Source of the DNA: an uncultured Bacteroidales bacterium
GTDB lineage: Bacteria > Bacteroidota > Bacteroidia > Bacteroidales > CAIXZF01
NCBI GenBank assembly: GCA_903923925.1
Contig: CAIXZF010000117.1
Location: 1-38,153 of the forward strand
Direction: 5' to 3'
DNA length: 38,153 nt
The notes under the pieces were generated by a model. It did no database searches and was not told where the DNA came from. It saw nothing but the letters and a program-made list of their open reading frames with translations. The position numbers and the translations under genes are program-made. Shown piece by piece: positions 31,283-38,153 of the stretch (position 1 is its first letter; every line of letters starts with the position of its first letter).

Positions 31283-31313
31283 CAAAGGTAGGAACTTAAT
31301 TCTCAATAACAAA
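31283..31313 (-). promoter_or_regulatory. Bacteroidetes-type promoter of the P-loop GTPase gene
   Basis: On the minus strand TTTG (31313-31310) is followed after exactly 19 bp by TACCTTTG (31290-31283), a perfect match to TTTG-N19-TAnnTTTG. The predicted start is about 46-47 bp before the ATG at 31229. This is the best promoter match in the window. Confidence 0.8.
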
Positions 31314-31377
31314 ATCAATCCTGAATGTATCAAGCTATTGATAATCAGATGTTTTACATTCATTACAAAAAAAGAAA

Positions 31378-31385
31378 TACCTTTG
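31378..31385 (+). promoter_or_regulatory. Promoter -7 box for argS
   Basis: TACCTTTG is an exact TAnnTTTG, 21 bp before the ATG at 31407. It lies downstream of the alternative in-frame ATG at 31338, which therefore cannot be the start of this transcript. Confidence 0.6.
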
Positions 31386-31406
31386 CAGGCCAAACTCTTC
31401 AGAACT

Positions 31407-33200
31407 ATGAAATTTGAAAACAGTATTGCTCAGAAAACGAAAGAAGCAATCTATACTCTTTATAATGTAACTATCGAAACTTCTGTTTTAACTATTCAGC
31501 GAACAAAGAAGGAATTTGAGGGTGACTTTACACTGGTAACCTTCTCATTAACCAGATTTATTAAAAAATCTCCGGATATTCTTGCTGAAGAACTTGGAAA
31601 CTGGCTTGTTAATAATGTTGATAGTATTGATCGGTATAATGTTATTAAAGGATTTTTAAATCTTAATCTGAAGTTTCAGGTTTGGAATGATTTTTTCAAT
31701 TCTGATCTTGCCGGTTCAAACTATGGACTTAATGCCAGTCCTTCTGAGAAGCCTTATATCGTCGAATTTTCCTCGCCAAATACAAATAAGCCTTTGCATT
31801 TAGGTCACATCCGTAATAATTTACTTGGTGCTTCTGTATCTCAGATTTTGAAGGCAGTAGGGAAGAATGTTATCAGGGTAAATCTTGTTAACGACCGCGG
31901 AATTCATATCTGTAAATCAATGCTTGCCTGGCAGACTTGGGGGAATAATGAAACTCCTCAATCATCAGGGTTGAAAGGCGATCATTTGGTTGGAAAATAT
32001 TATGTTCTATTTGAGCAGAAGTACCGCCCTCAGGTTAATGAACTGATTGCTGCCGGAAATTCTGAGGAAGATGCTGCTAAGATGGCGCCTTTGATGATAG
32101 AGGCCCAGGACATGCTTCACAAATGGGAAGCAAAAGATGATGCAGTAGTTGAATTGTGGAGAATGATGAATTCATGGGTTTATGAAGGTTTTGATATTAC
32201 GTATCGACAACTTGGAATTGAATTTGAGAAAACCTATCATGAATCAGAGACTTATCTTTTAGGTAAGGTGATGGTAGAAGAAGGACTTCGGGATGCTGCA
32301 TTTTTTCAAAAAGAGGATGGTTCTGTCTGGGCAGATCTAACTGCTGCAGGTCTGGATGAAAAACTTTTGATGCGTGCCAATGGCACTTCTGTTTACATCA
32401 CCCAGGATCTTGGTACAGCTCAGGCGCGATACGATTCGTTTCTACCTGAAAAGCTTATTTACGTAGTTGGAAACGAGCAGATTTATCACTTTGATGTGCT
32501 TAAGTCATTGCTGAATAAACTTGGCCGCTCATGGGCAGCTGATATATTCCACCTTTCATATGGCATGGTTGAACTGCCGCAGGGGAAAATGAAATCCCGA
32601 GAAGGAACGGTAGTCGATGCCGACGATCTCCTCCAGGAAATGTACAATGTGGCTAAAGATACCACAGAGGCACTTGGTAAAACGGATACCTTTTCACCTG
32701 ACGAAGCAGATAAACTGTATTGGATGCTTGCACTCGGAGCATTAAAGTTCTTTATGCTAAAGGTTGATCCGAAAAAGAGTATGCTTTTCAATCCTCAGGA
32801 TTCCATCGATTTCAACGGACATACAGGCCCGTTCATACAGTATACGCATGCAAGAATTCAATCATTACAAAGGAAGGCTAAAGATACGATCGGAGATTGG
32901 AGTACTGATGCCAATATTGAGAAAACTGGTATTTCAGAAACAGAGTTATCCCTGATTAAAACGCTTTATGAATTTCCTGCTGTATTGAGCCTTTCTGCCG
33001 ATAATTATAGTCCTGCCTTAATTGCGAATTACGTGTACGAATTGTGCAAGGAATATAATCGGTTTTATCAGGAGGTCCCTGTTTTAAAAGCAGAGGACAA
33101 GAATGATATTTATTTCAGGTTGAAATTGTCAGGGTATGTTGGAAAAACTGTAAAGAAATCCATGGCTTTACTTGGAATTGAAGTACCAGATAAAATGTAA
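31407..33200 (+). CDS. argS: Arginyl-tRNA synthetase
   Basis: The start at 31407 gives 597 residues beginning MKFENSIAQKTKEAIYTLYN, the expected Bacteroidetes length. An in-frame ATG 69 bp upstream lies before the promoter box. The class I HIGH motif is LHLGHIRNNLLG (after SSPNTNKPLH). A KMSKS-equivalent is present as GKMKSREGTVVDADDL. The N-terminal Add1 domain, the catalytic core with RVNLVNDRGIHICKSM and GAAQAR-like segment LGTAQARYDSF, and the C-terminal anticodon-binding domain with LSLSADNYSP and YNRFYQEVPVL are all complete. It attaches arginine to tRNA-Arg. It is followed by a strong bidirectional terminator. Confidence 0.96.
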   Translation: MKFENSIAQKTKEAIYTLYNVTIETSVLTIQRTKKEFEGDFTLVTFSLTRFIKKSPDILAEELGNWLVNNVDSIDRYNVIKGFLNLNLKFQVWNDFFNSDLAGSNYGLNASPSEKPYIVEFSSPNTNKPLHLGHIRNNLLGASVSQILKAVGKNVIRVNLVNDRGIHICKSMLAWQTWGNNETPQSSGLKGDHLVGKYYVLFEQKYRPQVNELIAAGNSEEDAAKMAPLMIEAQDMLHKWEAKDDAVVELWRMMNSWVYEGFDITYRQLGIEFEKTYHESETYLLGKVMVEEGLRDAAFFQKEDGSVWADLTAAGLDEKLLMRANGTSVYITQDLGTAQARYDSFLPEKLIYVVGNEQIYHFDVLKSLLNKLGRSWAADIFHLSYGMVELPQGKMKSREGTVVDADDLLQEMYNVAKDTTEALGKTDTFSPDEADKLYWMLALGALKFFMLKVDPKKSMLFNPQDSIDFNGHTGPFIQYTHARIQSLQRKAKDTIGDWSTDANIEKTGISETELSLIKTLYEFPAVLSLSADNYSPALIANYVYELCKEYNRFYQEVPVLKAEDKNDIYFRLKLSGYVGKTVKKSMALLGIEVPDKM

Positions 33201-33241
33201 TAAACAGTCGGAATGTAATGTGTTGTTTTATAGTATGAAAT

Positions 33242-33274
33242 AAAAAAGGCTGCCCTTGAGAGGCAGCCTTTTTT
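33242..33274. terminator. Bidirectional terminator between argS and the giant repeat protein
   Basis: AAAAAAGGCTGCC (33242-33254) pairs perfectly with GGCAGCCTTTTTT (33262-33274) around a 7-nt loop. It lies 41 bp after the argS stop and 18 bp beyond the stop of the convergent gene, serving both. Confidence 0.88.
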
Positions 33275-33292
33275 GTGTTTAGGATCTTATCA

Positions 33293-36200
33293 TTATTTAA
33301 TGATAAGCTTTCTTGTACGTACTTTATTTCCGTCAGTAAATCTCAGGTAATAAATACCTGTTGGATAATTCGACAGATCGTACTGTTTGGAGAATTTAGA
33401 ATATCCATTGTTGGTAAGCTTCTCTGAAATAAGCTGCTGACCAACATTATTGTATACGTCAAATGTTTGAGCATTGTCAACATTCTCAATAGTTACAGTG
33501 AAAGAACCTTCAGTAGGATTCGGATAAACTGAAATAACTTCCTGCATATCGATCTCAGGAATACCAGGACATGGTACCCATGTTACAATTACTTCATCAT
33601 GCTGCTGGCAGCCATTTAAGGTAACAGTTACAGAGATTGTTGTAGGGTTATTCAGACCGTAGCCTGTTGAATCAGCAATCAGAGTATCATTTTCAAATCC
33701 TGTGCTCCAGAGGTAGTTATCGTAAGGTGCCTGACCAGGTACTTGTGATACAGGTACAAGTGTTACTCTCATGTTTTCACAGATTGTAATATCCGGACCT
33801 AAAGTTACTGTAGGAATAATATTAACATTAATTCTTACCGAATCAAGGCCTTTACATCCTTTTACGTCAGTTACAGTTAAAATATACCATGTTGTATCAG
33901 TTGGTGAAACAAGTGTACTGGCTGTTGCTGCGCCACTGCTCCATGCATAGGCTGTGATAGCACCGTTTACACTGGTACCTGACCCGTTGAGGGATACAGG
34001 AATTTCGCCGGCACAAATGGTCTGATCAAATCCTGCATTCGCAACTGGCAGATGAAGTGCATTAACCTGAATGCAATCAACTGCAGTACAACCAGCAGCA
34101 TTCGTTACAGTTACACAGTAAATAGTTGTATCTCCCACATAAACAGAAATTGTTGAAGTGGTTGATCCCTGACTCCAGAGATAAGAAACTCCTGCTGGAG
34201 CAGCAACCGCTGTTAAAGTAGTAGTTGTTCCGAAACAGATGTTAACATCCGGACCTAAGGATACTGTTGGCAATGCAGAAACAGTAATAGTGTTTGTTGC
34301 TGAATTGATACATCCATTTGGATTAGTGTAGGTATAAGTTAAGGTATACGTACCGGCGCCAACTAATGCTGCATTGAAGTTATTCAGCACAACACCAGGA
34401 CCTGTATAAGTACCACCAGCTGGTATACCGCCACTCAATGCAAAACTTGTATAGTTTGCACATTGTGTTGTCAGCGAACCTGGCCATGTTACAACAGGAA
34501 GACTATTAACTGTAATTGAGTTTGTTGCTGAGTTTGTACAACCATTGCCATTTGTATAAGTATACGTAATGGTATGTGTGCCAACACCTGCAACTGATGC
34601 ATTAAAGTTGTTACCAGTAACACCAGCGCCACTGTAAGTGCCACCACTTGGGAATCCTGTATTGAGTGTGAATGTTGTAGAATTAACACATAGTGCAGGA
34701 AGTGTACCAGGGAAACCAACAGATGGTAAAGGATTAACAATAATAACATTTGTTGCTGTTCCGACACAACCGCCGGCAGTAGTATATGTGTAAGTCAGGA
34801 TATGCGCACCAACACCCGCAAGCGAAGCATTGAAGTTTGAACCACTAACACCAGGACCTGTATAAACACCACCTGAAGGAACTCCGCCAGATAATCCGTA
34901 AGTAGTTGAATTCACACATTGTGCAACAAGTGAACTTGGCCAGAAAACGATTGGTAGCGGATTTACTGTAATGGTGTTTGTTGCTGTTGCAAAACATCCT
35001 GAAGAATTAACAAAAGTATAGGTAAGAGTGAACGTACCTGTACCCGAAATTGAAGGATAGAATTTGTTATTAACAACGCCAGGACCACTATAAGTACCAT
35101 TAATTGGCAATCCGCCTGTTAGAGCAAGTTCAGTGCTGTTTGCGCATAAGCCGGATAATATACCAGGCCAGGTAACAACAGGTGCTGCATTTACAGTTAT
35201 GTTAGAAGTTGTTGAAGCAGAACATCCATAGGAGTTACTAACTGTATAGGTAATTACGAATGTTCCAACTCCTGAAACTGATGGGTTGAAATTATTACCT
35301 GCAACACCGGTTCCTGAGAAAACACCACCTACAGGGTAACCAAAGCTTGTCAGTACAACAGCTGATGCGTTCTGGCATACAGTTGGTAATGGGAGCAGAT
35401 TGGCTGTTGGAGCTGGTAATACAGAAATGGTATTTGTAATAGAGTTTGAACAACCGTTCAGATCATTGTAAGAATAAGTGATAATATGAATACCAACACC
35501 AGCTAAGGCAGGGTTGAAATTAGAACCACTAACTCCTGTACCACTATAAGTTCCACCTGTTGGAAGACCACCAGACAAAGTATAGCTTGTAACAGAAACG
35601 CACTGACTTGACATTACTGTTGGCCATGTAACAATAGGAACATTAAACACAACAATTGTATTTGTTGTACTTGCCGTACATCCGTTTCCATCAGTATAAG
35701 TATAGGTGAGAGTATGTGGGCCAACTCCTGCTAAAGCAGCATTGAAAATATTAGCTGTTACACCTGCACCACTATAAACACCACCATTTGGAGTTGCACC
35801 ACCCAGGAAGTAACTGGCTGAAGTAACACACTGTGATGTTAAACTATTAGGCCAGGTTACAATTGGAGCAGCATTTACAAGGATAGTCCGTATTACTGAA
35901 ACAGAGCAACCACCTGAAGTTACAGTATAAGTAATGGTATGTGCTCCAACTCCCGCAACTGCAGGGTTAAATAAATTACCAATAACCCCTGCACCTGCAA
36001 ATACGCCTCCATTAGGAATTACGTAAGTTGACAGAAGCAATGAGCCTTCATTAACACAAACATTTGGTAATTGCGAGAAGCTTACAACCGGAACCGGAGT
36101 AACTGTAATGGTATTGGTGATACTGTTGATACAACCGTTTACATCAGTAACAGTGTAGGTTATTGTGTGAATACCTAAGCCTGCAAGATTTGCATTGAAG

Positions 36201-38153
36201 TTAGAACCAGAAACACCAGAGCCAGAATAAACACCACCCGTTGGTAAGGCTCCACTTAATGGATAAAGGGTTGATGATTCACATTGGTCAGCAAGTGCGC
36301 TGCTCCATGTTACAACTGGAAGAGCATTTACAACAATCGTATTTACTGCTGTTCCGATACAACCAGAAGCATTGGTATATGTGTATGTTATTGTGTGAGT
36401 TCCTGCACCAGCCAGCGAAGCATTAAAGATATTGCCTGTTACACCGGCACCAGAATAAACACCACCTGATGGTAAACCACCAGAAAGGAAGTAGCTGGTT
36501 GATGAAGCACAAAGTGGACCAAGACTACTTGTCCAGGTTACAACAGGTGCTGACAGTACGTTAATAGTTCTTGTAGCTGAAGAGCTGCAGCCATTTCCAT
36601 CTGTAAATGTGTATGTTATAGTATAAGTACCTGTTCCTGCAATTGCTGGATCAAAGGAGTTGCCAGTAATTCCTGTTCCTGTAAATGTACCTCCAACCGG
36701 GGATGCATACGAAATCAGAGAAACTAGTCCATTATTACTGCATACAGCTGGTAATGCTGAGAATGAAATTACAGGAAGCGGAGTAACTGTAATAGTGTTT
36801 GTTGTTGAAGATGTACAACCATTTACATCAGTATAAGTGTATGTGAGAACGTAAGTTCCTGCACTTAAAATTGAAGCATTAAAGTTTGTACCACTAACGC
36901 CAGCACCACTATAAGTTCCACCACCAGGTAATCCACCTGAAAGTACATAAGTAGTGGCTGAAATACACTGGTTGGATAATGCAGCTGACCAGCTTACAAC
37001 TGGCAATGCATGAACTGTTATTGTATTTGTAGCAGAAGCTTCACAACCGTTTGCATCAGAATAAGTATATGTTAATGTATATATGCCAGCACCAGCTATT
37101 GATGCATTGAAAACATTTCCATTAACACCTGTTCCTGAATAAACTCCACCAGCTGGTGTTCCTCCACTGAGGAAATAAGCAGTTGATGTAACACATTGTG
37201 CAGTCAGGCCATTTGTCCATGATACAGTTGGAACTGATAATACAGTAATGTTTCTGCCAACAGAAACAGAGCAGCCGTTTGCAGTGTAGGTATAGGTAAT
37301 TACATATACCCCTGGAGTTGTCATTGTGAAAGTGTTTCCACTTACGCCTGTTCCTGTGAATGCTCCACCAATTGGAGTTACGTAAGATGTAAGAAGTATG
37401 CCGCCAGCATTTGCGCAAACATCAGCAATAGGAGCGAAGCTTACAACTGGAACAGGAGCAACAGTAATCGTATTGATTGTTGAATTTTCACAACCATTAG
37501 CATCCGTATAAGTGTAAGTTATTGTGTGGATTCCAACACCTGCAAGATTTGCATTGAAGTTGCTTCCCGATACGCCTGCTCCACTGTAAATGCCGTTAAT
37601 TGGTGTAGCACCAGTAAGAGCATAAGTTGTAGCTGATAAACATTGATCCGGAAGAACTGTGCTCCATGTTACTACTGGTAATGAATTAACAGTAATGGTA
37701 TTGGTAGCTGAAGAGACACAAGCGTTTGCATCAGAATAGGTATATGTTAATGTATATGTACCAGCACCAGCAATTGATGCATTGAAAACATTTCCATTAA
37801 CACCTGTTCCTGAATAAACTCCACCAGCTGGTGTTCCTCCACTGAGGAAATAAGCTGTTGATGTAATACACTGAGCAGACAGGCTATTCGACCATGATAC
37901 TGTTGGAACTGATAAAACAGTAATGTTTCTGTCTACAGAAACCGGACAACCGTTTGCAGTGTAGGTATAGGTAATTACATATACACCTGGAGTTGTCATC
38001 GTGAAAGTGTTTCCACTAACACCTGTTCCTGAGAATACTCCACCAATTGGAGTTACATAAGATGAAAGAAGTATACTGCCGGCATTTGCGCAAACATCAG
38101 CAATAGGAGCGAAGTTTACAACTGGGACAGGAACAACAGTAATCGAATTGGTC
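33293..38153 (-). CDS. Giant repetitive T9SS surface protein (5' end outside the window), type A sorting domain
   Basis: The minus-strand frame is open from the window edge (38153) to the stop at 33293. That is at least 1,619 residues, with the start missing; the ATG at 37999 is internal to a repeat. About 17 Ig-like modules of roughly 75 residues run from the edge to about 34271. Each carries C at the start, SGG-x-P-x-GG, YSG-x-GV-x-G-x-x-F, G-x-G-x-H-x-ITYTY and NGC, ending TNTI-x-V. Then come three PKD/Ig-like domains (PTVSLGPDVNICFG, PVANAGFDQTICAG and PTVTLGPDITICEN) and a type A sorting domain (VYPNPTEGSF, YPTGIYYLRF, RKLIIK). It should be exported by the T9SS and serve as a long adhesin or matrix protein. 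Regularly spaced Cys pairs may form disulfides. Its length and repeats suggest a surface adhesin, but the ligand is unknown. Confidence 0.88.
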   Translation of the reverse strand, partial: TNSITVVPVPVVNFAPIADVCANAGSILLSSYVTPIGGVFSGTGVSGNTFTMTTPGVYVITYTYTANGCPVSVDRNITVLSVPTVSWSNSLSAQCITSTAYFLSGGTPAGGVYSGTGVNGNVFNASIAGAGTYTLTYTYSDANACVSSATNTITVNSLPVVTWSTVLPDQCLSATTYALTGATPINGIYSGAGVSGSNFNANLAGVGIHTITYTYTDANGCENSTINTITVAPVPVVSFAPIADVCANAGGILLTSYVTPIGGAFTGTGVSGNTFTMTTPGVYVITYTYTANGCSVSVGRNITVLSVPTVSWTNGLTAQCVTSTAYFLSGGTPAGGVYSGTGVNGNVFNASIAGAGIYTLTYTYSDANGCEASATNTITVHALPVVSWSAALSNQCISATTYVLSGGLPGGGTYSGAGVSGTNFNASILSAGTYVLTYTYTDVNGCTSSTTNTITVTPLPVISFSALPAVCSNNGLVSLISYASPVGGTFTGTGITGNSFDPAIAGTGTYTITYTFTDGNGCSSSATRTINVLSAPVVTWTSSLGPLCASSTSYFLSGGLPSGGVYSGAGVTGNIFNASLAGAGTHTITYTYTNASGCIGTAVNTIVVNALPVVTWSSALADQCESSTLYPLSGALPTGGVYSGSGVSGSNFNANLAGLGIHTITYTVTDVNGCINSITNTITVTPVPVVSFSQLPNVCVNEGSLLLSTYVIPNGGVFAGAGVIGNLFNPAVAGVGAHTITYTVTSGGCSVSVIRTILVNAAPIVTWPNSLTSQCVTSASYFLGGATPNGGVYSGAGVTANIFNAALAGVGPHTLTYTYTDGNGCTASTTNTIVVFNVPIVTWPTVMSSQCVSVTSYTLSGGLPTGGTYSGTGVSGSNFNPALAGVGIHIITYSYNDLNGCSNSITNTISVLPAPTANLLPLPTVCQNASAVVLTSFGYPVGGVFSGTGVAGNNFNPSVSGVGTFVITYTVSNSYGCSASTTSNITVNAAPVVTWPGILSGLCANSTELALTGGLPINGTYSGPGVVNNKFYPSISGTGTFTLTYTFVNSSGCFATATNTITVNPLPIVFWPSSLVAQCVNSTTYGLSGGVPSGGVYTGPGVSGSNFNASLAGVGAHILTYTYTTAGGCVGTATNVIIVNPLPSVGFPGTLPALCVNSTTFTLNTGFPSGGTYSGAGVTGNNFNASVAGVGTHTITYTYTNGNGCTNSATNSITVNSLPVVTWPGSLTTQCANYTSFALSGGIPAGGTYTGPGVVLNNFNAALVGAGTYTLTYTYTNPNGCINSATNTITVSALPTVSLGPDVNICFGTTTTLTAVAAPAGVSYLWSQGSTTSTISVYVGDTTIYCVTVTNAAGCTAVDCIQVNALHLPVANAGFDQTICAGEIPVSLNGSGTSVNGAITAYAWSSGAATASTLVSPTDTTWYILTVTDVKGCKGLDSVRINVNIIPTVTLGPDITICENMRVTLVPVSQVPGQAPYDNYLWSTGFENDTLIADSTGYGLNNPTTISVTVTLNGCQQHDEVIVTWVPCPGIPEIDMQEVISVYPNPTEGSFTVTIENVDNAQTFDVYNNVGQQLISEKLTNNGYSKFSKQYDLSNYPTGIYYLRFTDGNKVRTRKLIIK
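34271..38153 (-). repeat. Tandem Ig-like module array with a three-module (675 bp) higher-order period
   Basis: Modules of about 225-230 bp repeat 17 times. Those reading P-x-V-S-F...VC-x-N (no Trp, no SGG) occur every third position from the window edge (modules 1, 4, 7, 10 and 13 by my reading), separated by two modules of the W...QC type. DNA around 37106 and 37781 is nearly identical over hundreds of bases with an offset of exactly 675 bp (225 codons). The array nearest the sorting domain (modules 14-17) no longer follows the three-step pattern. Confidence 0.8.

Noticed and set aside
32486-32791. 101-codon minus-strand frame within argS
   Set aside because: It is antisense to the conserved ArgS catalytic core; a Ser-rich translation is typical of a shadow frame.
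34271-38153. CRISPR or satellite-like array because of the regular repetition
   Set aside because: Repeats are about 225 bp, lie in an open reading frame and encode Ig-like modules; there are no short identical repeats with unique spacers.

Overview
The window looks like a chromosomal segment of a low-GC Bacteroidetes (Bacteroidota) organism, probably an environmental or gut-type lineage that I cannot place more precisely. Four points support this. Several proteins carry type IX secretion system (T9SS) C-terminal sorting domains (type A at 5346-8240, 13928-15202 and 33293-38153; type B at 2257-3357), and there is a PorP/SprF-family protein. TonB-dependent receptors begin with a carboxypeptidase-regulatory-like domain. 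Many genes are preceded by the Bacteroidetes promoter -7 motif TAnnTTTG rather than by Shine-Dalgarno sites. Most protein matches (GuaD, SmpB, AroQ, PyrB/PyrI, ArgS) are ordinary for the phylum.

Layout. 1-706: a truncated secreted-peptidase propeptide remnant and about 550 bp of non-coding DNA with a structured inverted repeat and an 8-bp tandem repeat. 707-3357 (minus): a T9SS surface pair, a type B sorting-domain PKD protein and a PorP/SprF-OmpA fusion. 3563-4998: a PflX-like radical SAM protein and a guanine deaminase, convergent. 5346-8240: a large secreted beta-propeller protein. 8369-9358 (minus): an outer-membrane-like protein and a 50-residue lipoprotein not called by length-limited ORF finding. 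9488-12833: ung, a FadL/OmpP1 transporter and an SGNH lipoprotein. 12836-13282 (minus): smpB. 13470-18514: a heme-acquisition operon (small membrane protein, T9SS-exported HmuY-like protein, HmuR-like TonB receptor, HmuY-like lipoprotein). 18562-21117 (minus): a TonB receptor behind a TPP riboswitch, so a probable thiamine transporter, divergent from aroQ. 21604-23528 (minus): GT2 glycosyltransferase and lipid A-type acyltransferase. 23628-25151 (minus): GWxTD-domain protein. 25301-25519: two tRNA-Ser genes. 25551-27254 (minus): four-helix membrane protein and C1-family cysteine peptidase. 27286-28789 (minus): pyrB, pyrI and a possible 36-residue membrane peptide. 29027-29551: toxin-antitoxin pair whose toxin is frameshifted. 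29889-31229 (minus): cyclic-2,3-diphosphoglycerate-synthetase-like GTPase. 31407-33200: argS. 33293-38153 (minus): the C-terminal 1.6 thousand residues of a giant repetitive T9SS surface protein whose start lies outside the window.

How the parts fit. Much of the window concerns the cell envelope: T9SS cargo and its outer-membrane partners, heme and thiamine uptake through TonB receptors, fatty-acid-type outer membrane transport with a lipase-like lipoprotein, and lipid A/glycan synthesis. These alternate with housekeeping genes. The most notable items are the heme operon, which encodes two HmuY-like proteins with different surface anchoring; the giant protein built from a three-module higher-order repeat; and the riboswitch-controlled thiamine receptor with a mirrored divergent promoter. 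I did not see phage genes, transposases or CRISPR arrays. I did not find a clearly undescribed system; the heme locus and the repeat protein are the best candidates for follow-up.
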